In this document: piece after piece, positions 51,844 through 61,320 of the stretch | How positions within the stretch are numbered: the first letter of the stretch is position 1 | Layout of the letters: each line of letters begins with the position of its first letter | DNA from: Streptomyces solicavernae | Lineage (GTDB): Bacteria > Actinomycetota > Actinomycetes > Streptomycetales > Streptomycetaceae | Reading direction: 5' to 3' | Assembly: GCF_029968095.1 (NCBI RefSeq) | Contig: NZ_JASCIR010000006.1 | Location: forward strand, 124,001 to 188,000 | Length of the DNA: 64,000 nt | The notes under the pieces: generated by a model | Database searches by the model: none | Told to the model about the DNA's origin: nothing | Seen by the model: the letters and a program-made list of their open reading frames with translations, nothing else | Translations under genes and position numbers: made by a program

Positions 51844-53010
51844 ATGCATGTCCCCGACGGATTCATCGACGCCCCCGCCTCCGCGGTAGCCGGAGTCGTC
51901 GCGGCGGGCGCCGTCGCCGTGTCCCTCAAGGGCGCGCGCAAGGAGCTCGACGAGCGCACCGCGCCGCTCGCCGGGCTCGTCGCCGCCTTCGTGTTCGCCG
52001 TGCAGATGCTCAACTTCCCGGTCGCCGCGGGCACCAGCGGCCATCTCCTCGGCGGTGCGCTCGCCGCGATCCTCGTCGGCCCGTACACCGGAGTGCTCTG
52101 CATATCCGTGGTGCTGCTCATGCAGGGCGTGCTCTTCGCCGACGGCGGGCTCACCGCGCTCGGCGTGAACATCACCACCATGGGCGTCGTCACCGTCCTC
52201 GTCGCCTCCTTCGCCTTCCGCGGACTGCTCGCCGTGCTGCCGCGCCGCCGCGGCTCGGTCACCGTCGCGGCCTTCGTCGCCGCCCTGCTCTCCGTGCCCG
52301 CAGCCGCGGCCTTCTTCACCCTGGTGTACGCGGTCGGCGGCACCACCGACGTCCCCGCCGGCACCGTCCTCACCGCGATGGTCGGCGTGCACGTCCTCAT
52401 CGGGATCGGCGAGGCCGTCATCACCACGGCCACCGTCGGCGCGGTCATCGCCGTACGCCCCGACCTCGTGCACGGCGCGCGCGGACTGACCGCCCCGCTG
52501 AAGCTGCGCGTCGGCGGCGAACTCGTCGACGCCGCCCCGGCGACCCCCGCGCCCGCGCCGCGCTCACCCCGCAAGGTGTGGATCGCCGGGCTCGTCACCT
52601 CCCTGCTGCTCGCGGGCTTCGTCAGCTTCTACGCCTCCGCGAGCCCCGACGGCCTGGAGAAGGTCGCCGCCGACCAGGGCATCGACCGGAAGGTCGAGGA
52701 GCACGCCGCGAAGGACTCCCCGCTCGCCGACTACGGCGTCCAGGACATCGCGAACGCCCGGCTCTCCGGCGGCCTCGCGGGCGTGATCGGCGTGGCCGCG
52801 ACGATCGTGGTGGGCACCGGCGTCTTCTGGACGGTGCGCCGCCGCCGTACGGAAGCGGCCGGTCGTACGGAAGCGACTGGTCGTACGGAAGCGACTGGTC
52901 GTACGGAAGCGACTGGTCGTACGGAAGCCGCAGCGCGCACGGAGTCCTCAGCGCGCACCGAGTCCTCAGCGCGCACCGAGTCCGCGGCGCGCACGGACGA
53001 GACGGGCTGA
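51844..53010 (+). CDS. ECF nickel/cobalt transporter, fused M-N component
   Basis: The 388-residue protein starts MHVPDGFID, the metal-binding N-terminus of CbiM/NikM (Met1-His2). Six to seven helices follow, then a PDGLE (CbiN/NikN-like) region: ASPDGLEKVAADQG and DSPLADYGV, and one more helix. The tail after residue 335 is made of two 18-bp repeat families (GRTEAT and ARTESS). With cbiQ and cbiO downstream it forms an ECF importer. The Nur box favours nickel as substrate. Confidence 0.9.
   Translation: MHVPDGFIDAPASAVAGVVAAGAVAVSLKGARKELDERTAPLAGLVAAFVFAVQMLNFPVAAGTSGHLLGGALAAILVGPYTGVLCISVVLLMQGVLFADGGLTALGVNITTMGVVTVLVASFAFRGLLAVLPRRRGSVTVAAFVAALLSVPAAAAFFTLVYAVGGTTDVPAGTVLTAMVGVHVLIGIGEAVITTATVGAVIAVRPDLVHGARGLTAPLKLRVGGELVDAAPATPAPAPRSPRKVWIAGLVTSLLLAGFVSFYASASPDGLEKVAADQGIDRKVEEHAAKDSPLADYGVQDIANARLSGGLAGVIGVAATIVVGTGVFWTVRRRRTEAAGRTEATGRTEATGRTEATGRTEAAARTESSARTESSARTESAARTDETG
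52861..52998 (+). repeat. Two adjacent 18-bp repeat families in the cbiM/nikM tail
   Basis: GGTCGTACGGAAGCGACT is present exactly at 52861, 52879 and 52897 with a variant at 52915. Then GCGCGCACSGAGTCCTCA-type units follow at 52933, 52951 and 52969. Unit length is the same for both, yet the sequences differ. Confidence 0.95.
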
Positions 53011-53011
53011 C

Positions 53012-53773
53012 GTGGGATCGGGTCACGCGCATCGGCTCTACCGGCACGCGGACAGCCCCGTGCACGCGCTGCCGCCGCACTGCAAGCTCGCCGCCGTCCT
53101 CGCCTTCGTCGTGGTCGTCGTGTCCACGCCGCGCGAGGCCGTCTGGGCCTTCGCCGGGTACGCGCTGCTGCTCGCGGCCGTCGCCCGCGCCGCCCGCGTG
53201 CCCGGCCGGTTCCTGCTGCGGAGGCTCGTCATCGAGGTGCCGTTCGTGGCGTTCGCCCTGCTCATGCCGTTCGTCTCGCAGGGCGAGCGAGTGCAGGTCC
53301 TTGGCCTCTCGCTGAGCGTCTCCGGACTCTGGGGCGCCTGGAACGTCCTCGCCAAGGGCACCCTCGGCGTCGCCGCCTCCGTCCTGCTCGCCGCCTCCAC
53401 CGAACTGCGCGCACTCCTCCTCGGCCTGCAGCGCCTCAAGCTGCCCCCGCTGCTCGTCCAGATCGCCGCCTTCATGATCCGGTACGGGGACGTCGTCACC
53501 GACGAGCTGCGGCGCATGCGGATCGCCCGCGAGTCCCGCGGCTTCGAGGCGCGCGGCGTCCGCCACTGGGGCGTCCTTGCCAAGTCGGCGGGCGCCCTGT
53601 TCATCCGCTCCTACGAACGCGGCGAACGCGTCCACCTCGCCATGGTCAGCCGCGGCTACGCCGGGACCATGCCGGTCATCGACGTGGCCACGGCGACCCG
53701 CGCCCAGTGGGCGTACGCCCTCGCGCTGCCCTGTGCGGCGCTCCTGATCTGCCTGTTGGGATGGTTCCTGTGA
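53012..53773 (+). CDS. cbiQ: ECF transporter T component (CbiQ/NikQ)
   Basis: The 253-residue membrane protein has about five to six helices and the coupling motif (RRMRIARESRGFEARG) by which EcfT proteins contact the ATPase. It starts with GTG one base after the M-N component stop and overlaps the ATPase start (GTGA at 53770-53773). Confidence 0.9.
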   Translation: MGSGHAHRLYRHADSPVHALPPHCKLAAVLAFVVVVVSTPREAVWAFAGYALLLAAVARAARVPGRFLLRRLVIEVPFVAFALLMPFVSQGERVQVLGLSLSVSGLWGAWNVLAKGTLGVAASVLLAASTELRALLLGLQRLKLPPLLVQIAAFMIRYGDVVTDELRRMRIARESRGFEARGVRHWGVLAKSAGALFIRSYERGERVHLAMVSRGYAGTMPVIDVATATRAQWAYALALPCAALLICLLGWFL

Positions 53774-54537
53774 CAGTTTCCACCTCTGCCGCTCCGCCGC
53801 CTTCGCTTGAGGTCTCCGGCCTCGCCTACGCCTACCCCGACGGCCACCAGGCCCTGTTCGGCGTCGACCTCACCGTGCGGCGGGGCGAGCGGGTCGCCCT
53901 GCTCGGGCCGAACGGCGCCGGCAAGACGACGCTCGTCCTGCACCTCAACGGCATCCTCACCGCCGGCGCGGGCAGTGTGCGGGTCGCCGGGCTGCCCGTC
54001 GCCCGGGACCACCTCGCCGAGATCAGGCGGAACGTCGGCATCGTCTTCCAGGACCCGGACGACCAGCTCTTCATGCCGACGGTGCGCGAGGACGTGGCGT
54101 TCGGCCCGGCCGCGGCGGGGGTGCGCGGGGCGGAGCTCGAAGCCTCGGTGCAGCGCGCCCTCGACCGGGTCGGCATGGCCGCATACGCGGACCGGCCGCC
54201 GCACCACCTGTCCTTCGGCCAGCGCCGACGGGTGGCGGTGGCGACGGTGCTCGCGATGGAGCCGGAGATCCTGGTCCTGGACGAGCCGTCCTCCAACCTC
54301 GACCCGGCCTCGCGGCGCGAACTTGCCGAGATCCTGCGGTCGTTGGGCGTGACCGTGCTGATGGTCACGCACGACCTGCCGTACGCGATGGAGCTGTGCG
54401 AGCGGGCGCTGGTCCTCAGCGACGGCGTGATCGCCGCGGACGGGCCCACCGCCGAGCTGCTCGCCGACCCGGAGCTGATGCGCGCCCACCGACTGGAGCT
54501 GCCGTACGGCTTCCACCCCGCCCCGCCGGTTCGCTGA
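53770..54537 (+). CDS. cbiO: ECF transporter ATP-binding protein (CbiO/NikO)
   Basis: The 255-residue ABC ATPase has Walker A GPNGAGKTT, the Q-loop VFQDPDDQLF typical of ECF ATPases, the signature LSFGQRRR, and Walker B ILVLDEPSSNLD with an H-loop MVTHDL. It powers the nickel/cobalt importer. The GTG start overlaps the cbiQ stop. The N-terminal ten residues are Ser/Pro/Ala-rich. Confidence 0.93.
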   Translation: MTVSTSAAPPPSLEVSGLAYAYPDGHQALFGVDLTVRRGERVALLGPNGAGKTTLVLHLNGILTAGAGSVRVAGLPVARDHLAEIRRNVGIVFQDPDDQLFMPTVREDVAFGPAAAGVRGAELEASVQRALDRVGMAAYADRPPHHLSFGQRRRVAVATVLAMEPEILVLDEPSSNLDPASRRELAEILRSLGVTVLMVTHDLPYAMELCERALVLSDGVIAADGPTAELLADPELMRAHRLELPYGFHPAPPVR

Positions 54538-54600
54538 CCCGGCACTGGCACCATGGAGGACCGGCGCCGACGGGGCGCCGGGGACGGAAAGGGCACGGAC

Positions 54601-55818
54601 GTGGACGTCCAGGGCAGTGTGGCGTCGGGGTTCGAGCCCGTCGAGGACGCCTTCGTACGCAACTTCACCGAGGGCGGCGAGCGCGGCGCGGCCGTCGCCG
54701 TCTACCGGGACGGCGTCAAGGTCGTCGACCTGTGGGCGGGCACCCGGGACGCGAACGGGGAAGCCGACGGGGAAGCGAACCGGGAAGCGATCCGGGAAGC
54801 CGACGGGGACGTCGACGGCGGCGAGCCCTGGCGGGAGGGCACCGCGCAGATAGTCCGCTCGGCGACGAAGGGCGTCGCCGCCGCCGTCCCGCTCCTCCTG
54901 CACCAGCGCGGACTCCTCGACCTGGACGCCCCGGTCTCCACGTACTGGCCCGAGTTCAAGGCCCACGGCAAGGAGCGCGCCCTCGTCCGGCACCTGCTGT
55001 CGCACCGCGCGGGCGTGCCCGTGCTCGACCGGCCGGTTTCCATGGCCGGGCTGGACGCGGCGCCGTCGGCGGTCGCCGCGCAGCCGCCCGTCTGGGAGCC
55101 CGGCACCGACCACGGCTACCACGCGCAGACGTACAGCTGGCTCCTCGGCGAACTCGTGCTCCGCGTGACCGGGCGGACCCTCGGGACCTGGCTGGCCGAG
55201 GAGCTGGCCGGGCCGCTCGGCCTCGACCTGTGGCTCGGGCTGCCCGCCGCCGTGGCCGGCCGCGTCGGCCGGGTCGGCCCGGTGGCGCCGCCCGAGCCCC
55301 GGGCGGGCGGCGGCGTGCTGCGGCTGCGGCCCAAGCGGAACGTCGCGGAGGCCTACGCCGACCCGTCGTCGCTGACCCGCCGCGCGTTCGCCGCGCTCAG
55401 CGCACCCGAGGAGAACTCCGCGGCCTACCGTGCGGCCGAGCTCCCCGGCTCCAACGGCATCGCGACCGCCCGCGCCCTGGCCCGCTTCTACGCCTCGCTG
55501 ATCGGCGAAGTCGACGGCCACGCCCGGCTGTTCGCGCCCGCGACGGTCGCTCTCGCGCGTACGGAGGAGTCGGCGGGGCCCGACCGGGTGCTCGTCGTGA
55601 ACACCCGCTTCGGGCTCGGCTACATGCTGCACGGCCCGTCGTCCCCGCTCCTCGCCCCCGGCTCCTTCGGCCACCCCGGCCGCGGCGGGCCCCTCGCGTT
55701 CGCCGACCCGGAGTCGGGGGTGGGGTTCGGGTACGTGACGAACGGGTTGCAGCAGGGGGTTACGGGGGATCCGCGGGCGCAGGCCCTGGTACGGGCGGTA
55801 CGTCAGGTCGTCGGCTGA
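54601..55818 (+). CDS. Beta-lactamase-family serine hydrolase (EstB-like)
   Basis: The 405-residue protein has the class C-like SxxK motif S87-ATK and a YHAQTYSW region corresponding to the YxN motif of family VIII esterases. GTG 54601 has AAAGGG seven bases upstream; the frame is also open to ATG 54553. Between the first strands residues 51-70 are five 12-bp repeats (ANGE/ADGE/ANRE). No signal peptide, so it is probably a cytoplasmic esterase or peptidase. Substrate unknown. Confidence 0.85.
   Translation: MDVQGSVASGFEPVEDAFVRNFTEGGERGAAVAVYRDGVKVVDLWAGTRDANGEADGEANREAIREADGDVDGGEPWREGTAQIVRSATKGVAAAVPLLLHQRGLLDLDAPVSTYWPEFKAHGKERALVRHLLSHRAGVPVLDRPVSMAGLDAAPSAVAAQPPVWEPGTDHGYHAQTYSWLLGELVLRVTGRTLGTWLAEELAGPLGLDLWLGLPAAVAGRVGRVGPVAPPEPRAGGGVLRLRPKRNVAEAYADPSSLTRRAFAALSAPEENSAAYRAAELPGSNGIATARALARFYASLIGEVDGHARLFAPATVALARTEESAGPDRVLVVNTRFGLGYMLHGPSSPLLAPGSFGHPGRGGPLAFADPESGVGFGYVTNGLQQGVTGDPRAQALVRAVRQVVG
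54751..54810 (+). repeat. 12-bp in-frame repeat in the EstB-like gene, 5 units
   Basis: Units of GCGAACGGGGAA and variants at 54751, 54763, 54775, 54787 and 54799 encode ANGE-type tetrapeptides in a surface loop. Confidence 0.95.
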
Positions 55819-55837
55819 GTCGGGGTCGACTCGGGCA

Positions 55838-56075
55838 CCCCCAGGGGCTCCGCCCCGGCCCCCGCTCCTCAAACGCCGGAGGGGCTTTCATTGCGCTGTC
55901 TGCTGTCTGCCGTCTGCCGTCTGCCGTCTGCCGTCTGCCGTCTGCCGTCTGCCGTCTGCCGTCTGCCGTGCCGTCGTGGCTGGTCGCGCAGTTTCCCCGC
56001 GCCCCTGAAGGCCAGCCCCTTCGGGGCTGAATCCAGCCTTCGGGAAGGGGCGGGGAGGGGAAGAAGAACCGCCCT
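55838..56075. repeat. Intergenic REP-like palindromes and a 9-copy 7-bp array
   Basis: From 55838 (CACCCCCAGGGGCTCCGCCCC...CTCCTCAAACGCCGG) the text matches GC-rich palindromic filler common between Streptomyces genes. GTCTGCC is then repeated nine times exactly at 55905-55967. A second filler palindrome (CGCAGTTTCCCCGCGCCCCTGAAGG and AGCCCCTTCGGGGCT) follows to about 56035. The region separates convergent genes and probably terminates both. Confidence 0.8.
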
Positions 56076-56083
56076 GCCCAGCC

Positions 56084-56935
56084 CTACCCCGCGTGCAGCA
56101 TCAGCCCGATCCCCACCACCATCAACCCCGCAGCCGCGATCCTCGGCGCCCCGAACCGTTCCTTGAAGAAGACCGCCCCGATCGCCGCCCCCACGATGAT
56201 CGACGACTCCCGCAGCGCAGCGATCGGCGCGAGGGCCGCGCGGGTCTGGGCCCACAGGACGAGGCCGTACGCCGCCACCGAGAGGCCCGCGCCGAGCAGC
56301 CCGTGGACCGCGTGCGGGCGAAGCAGCTCCGGGAGCCGGGAGCGGTGCCGGTAGAGCGCGTACGCCGGGATCGAGACGCCCTCCAGGATCATCAGCCAGG
56401 CGATATAGCCGAGCGGAGTGCCGGAGGCGCGTACGCCCACGCCGTCCACCACCGTGTACGCGGCGATGGAAAGCCCGGTCGCGAGCGCGGCGAGCAGCGC
56501 GGGCCAGTGCGGGCGGCGGCCCGAGCCGCGGATGCCCCACAGGGCGAGGCCGACGAGGCCGGCGGAGGACACCGCCACACCGGTCAGCTGCCAGCCGTCG
56601 ATGCGCTCGCCGACGAAGACGGCAGCGGCGACGGTCACGACGAGCGGCGCCGTACCGCGCGCGATCGGATACATCTGCCCGAAGTCGCCGAGGCTGAACG
56701 ACCGCATGAGCAGCGCCTGGTAGGCCACGTGCAGGACCGCGGAGGCGATCAGGGCCGGCCAGGCGCCCGCGGCCGGGAACGGGGCGAAGCAGGCGAGGAC
56801 GGCGCCGATGAGGGCGCCGCCGCCGGATATCAGGGTGAACGCGACCAACTGGTCCTTGATGCGGTGCGCCATCGCGTTCCAGCTGGCGTGCGTGACGGCG
56901 GCCAGGACGACGGCCCCGGCCACGAGCGGCGTCAT
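56084..56935 (-). CDS. EamA/DMT-family transporter
   Basis: The 283-residue protein has ten hydrophobic segments in two EamA halves (MTHASWNAMAHR-like start as AAVTHASWNAMAHRIKD, and YPIARGTAPLVV and ALRESSIIVGAAIGAVFFKERFG as the conserved ends). ATG 56935 overlaps the ybaK stop (ATGA). Substrate unknown. Confidence 0.87.
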   Translation of the reverse strand: MTPLVAGAVVLAAVTHASWNAMAHRIKDQLVAFTLISGGGALIGAVLACFAPFPAAGAWPALIASAVLHVAYQALLMRSFSLGDFGQMYPIARGTAPLVVTVAAAVFVGERIDGWQLTGVAVSSAGLVGLALWGIRGSGRRPHWPALLAALATGLSIAAYTVVDGVGVRASGTPLGYIAWLMILEGVSIPAYALYRHRSRLPELLRPHAVHGLLGAGLSVAAYGLVLWAQTRAALAPIAALRESSIIVGAAIGAVFFKERFGAPRIAAAGLMVVGIGLMLHAG

Positions 56936-57486
56936 CGGACCGTCCCGCGAACCTCGCCCGTCCCGCGAGTCCCGTGAACTTCGCCCGTCCCGCGGACCTC
57001 GCGGACGTCCACCAGCGTGGCGCCCGCGTGCGCGACCAGTTCCTTCGGGTCCATCGGGAACACGGTGTGCGGGGTGCCCGCGGCCGCCCACACCACGTCG
57101 TGGTCGAGCAGGCCGCGGTCGGCGAGGACCCGGGTGCGGGTGCGGTGCCCGAAGGGCGGCACCCCGCCGATCGCGTACCCGGTGGTCTCCCGTACGACGT
57201 CCGCGTTCGGCCGCGTGACCTTCTCGGCGCCCAGCTCCCGCCGGACCAGCTCCATGTCGACGCGCGAGGCGCCGTCCATGAGGACCAGGACCGGGACCTG
57301 GTCCGCTGCGAAGATCAGCGACTTCACGATCTCGCCGAGCGCGCAGCCCACCGCCTGAGCGGCCTGCGCGGCGGTGCGGGTGGCGTCCGGGAAGGCGCGG
57401 ACCTCGGCCAGGACGGACTCCAGGCCGAGGTCACGCAGGGCCTCGGCGAAGCGGGGGTGGGCAGTGTTGCCGGTTGAGCTGGTCAT
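56932..57486 (-). CDS. YbaK/ProX-type aminoacyl-tRNA deacylase
   Basis: The 184-residue YbaK-domain protein has the catalytic Lys in GEIVKSLIF, followed by RVDMELVRRELGAEKVTRPNADVV and GYAIGGVPPFGH. It hydrolyses mischarged tRNAs. Its last about 20 residues (RGTGEVHGTRGTGEVRGT) are a repeat tail that runs into the start codon of the next gene. Confidence 0.88.
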   Translation of the reverse strand: MTSSTGNTAHPRFAEALRDLGLESVLAEVRAFPDATRTAAQAAQAVGCALGEIVKSLIFAADQVPVLVLMDGASRVDMELVRRELGAEKVTRPNADVVRETTGYAIGGVPPFGHRTRTRVLADRGLLDHDVVWAAAGTPHTVFPMDPKELVAHAGATLVDVREVRGTGEVHGTRGTGEVRGTVR

Positions 57487-57584
57487 GGCCGCACACGCTA
57501 GCTGTACGTGTACTCAGCACGCGACCACCATCCGGCCCGCGGGACCAGCCACGCCCGGTCCCGCGAAGGTCCGCCGGACAGGCC

Positions 57585-59357
57585 CTACGCCCCGCCCTTG
57601 AGCACCGCCGCCACCAGCGGTCCGGAGGACGAGCCGCCGCGGCCGCCCTCCAGCATCACCGCGGCCGCCGCCAGGTCGCCGCGCCAGGCGGTGAACCAGC
57701 CGTTGGGCTTCTTCTGGCCCATGACCTCGGCGGAGCCGGTCTTGCCGCCGATGTCGGGGCCGAGCCCGGACATGGCTGCGGCGGCCGAGCCGGAGGTCGC
57801 GGTGTACGTGAGGAGTTCCTTCAGCTGGGCCTGGGCCGAGGGCTTCAGCTTGCGCGGCGCCGTCGCGAGGGTGCGGCCGTCCACCTCCGGGGAGACCAGG
57901 TACGGCTGGCGGAACGTGCCCGTCTTGGCCGTGGCGATGAACGACGCCACGTTCAGCGGGTTCATCCGCACCCCGCCCTGGCCGATCAGCGAGGCGGCCA
58001 TCTGCGCGTCGGACTGCACCGGCACCCGGCCGTCGAAGGTCGAGACGCCGCTGGTCCAGTTGCCCTTGCCGAGCCCGAAGACCTCCTGGGCCTGCTGGGT
58101 CAGGTCGTCGTCCTTGAGCTTCTTGGCCTGCGAGATGAAGGCCGTGTTGCAGGACGCCGCGAAGCTGGAGCGGAACGTGCCGTTCTTGATCTCGAACTTC
58201 TCGACGTTCTGGAACCGCCAGCCGCCGTACGTCTCGTACTTGGGGCACGGGTGCGGCTTGTCGATGCCCGCGAGGCCCTTCTCCAGGAGCATCGACGCGG
58301 ACACGATCTTGAACGTGGAGCCCGGCGCGAGGGAGCCCTGCAGCGCGATGTTCAGGCCCGAGGTGTTGGAGTTGGCGACCGCGAGCACCTCGCCCGTGGA
58401 CGGCTTGAGCAGCACGACGGAGGCATCCTGCCGCTTGGCCACCTCCGCCTCGGCGTTGGCCTGCGCCTTCGCGCTGATCGTCGTCTCGACGGTGCCCGGG
58501 GTGCCCTTGGAGAGCGTGAGCAGCGTCTTGTCGGACAGCGCCTTGTCATCGGACTTGCCCGACTCGTCCGACTCGTCCGACTCTTCTGCCCCTTCCGACT
58601 TGCCCGGCTTCTGGGTCGACTCGCCCCGCACGATGCGGAGTTCGACGGCCGGCTCGCCGCCCGCCTTGTCGCCGTACTTCTCGCGCAGCGAGTCCAGGAC
58701 CGTGCCGAGCGAGGGGTACTTCTCGGCGCTCAGCTCCGCGCCGTCCCGGTCCACGGCCTTGATCGGCGGCTTCCCGGATTCGTCGGCGCGCAGCACGTCG
58801 CCCTCGCGCAGCTCCGGGTGGACCACGGACGGCTGCCAGTGCACGACCGGCTTGTCGGTCTTCTCGTCGCGCACGACGGTCAGTTCGGAGTCGTACGTGA
58901 AGGGCTTGCTCGTTGCCTCGTACGAGGCAACGGCCGACACGGAGAACGGCACCTTCCGCCCGCTCGCCGTGCCCGGCGTCAGCTCGACCTTCGTGAGGTG
59001 GGCGTCCTCGCGGTACGAGGTCAGGGCGGTGCGGGCGGCCGCGGCGTCGTCGGTCTGCGCGGCGGCCGCCGCCACGTCGCCCTTGGACCACGCGGTGAGG
59101 AACTTCGCGGTGGTCGACTTCACCTCGGCGGCGCTCGGCGGGCCCAGCTCCTTCTTCGGCTCGCCCGCGGCCGTGCGGTCGCCGCCCTGGGCGCCGCCGC
59201 TCTCGGAGCCGCCGCCGGTCAGGGCGTACGCGGTGAAGCCCGCGCCGGCCGCGACGGCGACGACCGCGGCCCCGATCAGGGTGACCTTGGCCTCCTTGCG
59301 CATCCCGCTCCTGGCGCCCGTCGCTCCGGTGCCGTGCCGCCCGCCCTCGGGTTCCAT
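57585..59357 (-). CDS. Penicillin-binding transpeptidase
   Basis: The 590-residue class B-type PBP has one N-terminal membrane segment (about 23-46), an NTF2-like MecA_N domain (80-185), a PBP dimer-like domain and a transpeptidase domain with Ser347 in STFK, SCN at 402-404 and KTG at 539-541. It cross-links peptidoglycan outside the membrane. AGGAGAG precedes ATG 59357. An acidic DESDESGKSDD patch (258-271) is coded partly by 9-bp repeats at 58561-58583. Confidence 0.92.
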   Translation of the reverse strand: MEPEGGRHGTGATGARSGMRKEAKVTLIGAAVVAVAAGAGFTAYALTGGGSESGGAQGGDRTAAGEPKKELGPPSAAEVKSTTAKFLTAWSKGDVAAAAAQTDDAAAARTALTSYREDAHLTKVELTPGTASGRKVPFSVSAVASYEATSKPFTYDSELTVVRDEKTDKPVVHWQPSVVHPELREGDVLRADESGKPPIKAVDRDGAELSAEKYPSLGTVLDSLREKYGDKAGGEPAVELRIVRGESTQKPGKSEGAEESDESDESGKSDDKALSDKTLLTLSKGTPGTVETTISAKAQANAEAEVAKRQDASVVLLKPSTGEVLAVANSNTSGLNIALQGSLAPGSTFKIVSASMLLEKGLAGIDKPHPCPKYETYGGWRFQNVEKFEIKNGTFRSSFAASCNTAFISQAKKLKDDDLTQQAQEVFGLGKGNWTSGVSTFDGRVPVQSDAQMAASLIGQGGVRMNPLNVASFIATAKTGTFRQPYLVSPEVDGRTLATAPRKLKPSAQAQLKELLTYTATSGSAAAAMSGLGPDIGGKTGSAEVMGQKKPNGWFTAWRGDLAAAAVMLEGGRGGSSSGPLVAAVLKGGA

Positions 59358-59514
59358 GCGCTCTCTCCTGACCACAGCTGCTTGGTTCGCGGATGCTCCG
59401 TACGTTCGCGGATTGCCCGTGCTCTCCGACCGGGCCAGGCCGCCGAATGGGCACCCTATAGGCCGTAAGTGACCACGCTCACCGGCCGGGTGGCCGGGCC
59501 CGCACCGCTCCAGG

Positions 59515-61266
59515 TCACACCCATGTGTCGAACCACATCCGAGCCCGCCAGGAATCCACCGGAATCGGTGTCCCGGTGTAGATCGGCCAGAAGTAGATGA
59601 AGTTCCAGAAGATCAGCAGGACCAGGACGCCCGAGCCCACCGCGCCCACGATGCGGCGGCGTTCCGTCGAGCCGGGCGGGCCCAGGATCGCGCCGATCAT
59701 CATCGCCACGGCCAGACACAGGAACGGCACGAAGACCACGGCGTAGAAGTAGAAGATCGTCCGCTCCTGGTACGCGAACCAGGGCAGGTACCCGGCCGCG
59801 ATGCCGCACAGGATCGCGCCCGCCCGCCAGTCCCGGCGCAGCAGCCAGCGCCACAGCGCGTACGCCACCGCGAAGCAGGCCGCCCACCACAGCAGCGGGG
59901 TGCCGAGCGCGAGGACCTCCGCGGCGCACTTCCCGGCGGTGTCCTTCGGGCAGCCGTCCACGCCGGGCGCGGGGGACTCGTAGTAGTACGAGACGGGCCG
60001 GCCGAGGACCAGCCAGCTCCACGGGTTGGAGTCGTAGGTGTGGCCGGAGGTCAGGCCGATGTGGAACTGGTAGACCTCGTACTCGTAGTGCCACAGCGAG
60101 CGCAGCCAGTCCGGCAGGAACGTCCAGTTGCCGCCCTTGCCCGCGGTGGCCGCCCAGTTCCGGAAGTAGCCGTCGTCGGTGACGATCCAGCCGGTCCACG
60201 ACACGACGTACGTGCCGATCGCCACCGGTACCGTCGACACGAACGCCGGGAGCACGTCCTTCTTCAGGACCGTCGGATACGGCCGTCCGGCCCCGGCGAC
60301 GCGGCGGGCGCCGACGTCCCACAGGACCGACATCAGGGCGAACGCGGCCAGGATGTAGAGGCCGTTCCACTTCGTGGCGAAGGCGAGGCCCAGGCAGACC
60401 CCGGCCGCGATCCGCCAGGGGCGCCGGCCGAGGCGGGCGGTCTCGGCGATGTCCGCGTCAGGGCGGACCAACCCGTCCTCGTCCACGGGCAGTTGGGCCA
60501 GGAGCCGCGCCCGCGACCGGTCCCGGTCCACGACCAGGCAGCCGAACGCCGCCACCACGAAGAACATCAGGACCAGGTCGAGCAGCGCGGCCCGGCTCAT
60601 CACGAAGTGCAGGCCGTCCACCGCGAGCAGCGCGCCCGCCAGACAGCCGAGGAACGTCGACCGGAAGAGGCGCCGCCCGATCCGGCAGATCAGCAGCACC
60701 GACAGCGTGCCGAGCACCGCCGTCATGAACCGCCAGCCGAACGGCGTGAAGCCGTGCATCCACTCGCCGAGCCCGATGACCCACTTGCCGACCGGCGGAT
60801 GCACCACGTACGAGGCGTCGGTGCCGAGCGGCACGTCCGAGCCGAGCCGGATGACCTCGTCGTTGTAGTCCTTGGGCCAGTTCACCTCGTAACCGCGGTG
60901 GATCAGTGCCCAGGCGTCCTTGGCGTAGTACGTCTCGTCGAATATCACCTTGTCCGGGCGGCCCAGGTTCCAGAACCGCAGGGCCCCCGCGACCAGGGCG
61001 ACGAGCAGCGGGCCGACCCAGCCGAGCAGCCGGTTCATCGGCGCGACCCGGTAGGCGGCCACCCCGAGCGCGGCCCACACGCGCAGGGCGGGCTCGGGGA
61101 AGGGCGGGACCAGCCGGGCACGGACGTCGGCTCCGGGGCCCGCCGTGTACCCGAACCGCCGCAGCCGCAGCTGCCAGGCCGGCGGCCGGGCCGGATCGGC
61201 GGCTTCGGCGGCCGGGCGGCCCGCTTGCGCGTCGGTGGAGTCCGTCGTGGACGCTGCACTGGTCAC
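59515..61266 (-). CDS. pmt: Dolichyl-phosphate-mannose-protein mannosyltransferase
   Basis: The 583-residue GT39/GT-C membrane enzyme has about eleven helices, the DE motif in the first loop (KVIFDETYYAKDAW), VHPPVGKW and a WNGLY segment. It transfers mannose from a polyprenyl phosphate to secreted proteins; in Streptomyces this O-mannosylation is needed for phage receptors and cell-wall fitness. GTG 61266 has a TACGAT box six bases upstream (61273-61278), indicating a leaderless mRNA. It is divergent from rsmI. Confidence 0.92.
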   Translation of the reverse strand: MTSAASTTDSTDAQAGRPAAEAADPARPPAWQLRLRRFGYTAGPGADVRARLVPPFPEPALRVWAALGVAAYRVAPMNRLLGWVGPLLVALVAGALRFWNLGRPDKVIFDETYYAKDAWALIHRGYEVNWPKDYNDEVIRLGSDVPLGTDASYVVHPPVGKWVIGLGEWMHGFTPFGWRFMTAVLGTLSVLLICRIGRRLFRSTFLGCLAGALLAVDGLHFVMSRAALLDLVLMFFVVAAFGCLVVDRDRSRARLLAQLPVDEDGLVRPDADIAETARLGRRPWRIAAGVCLGLAFATKWNGLYILAAFALMSVLWDVGARRVAGAGRPYPTVLKKDVLPAFVSTVPVAIGTYVVSWTGWIVTDDGYFRNWAATAGKGGNWTFLPDWLRSLWHYEYEVYQFHIGLTSGHTYDSNPWSWLVLGRPVSYYYESPAPGVDGCPKDTAGKCAAEVLALGTPLLWWAACFAVAYALWRWLLRRDWRAGAILCGIAAGYLPWFAYQERTIFYFYAVVFVPFLCLAVAMMIGAILGPPGSTERRRIVGAVGSGVLVLLIFWNFIYFWPIYTGTPIPVDSWRARMWFDTWV

Positions 61267-61320
61267 CGCGCCATCGTAGGGAACGCGACTGTGCGAGCAC
61301 CGCGGTACCGGCCTCCCGGG

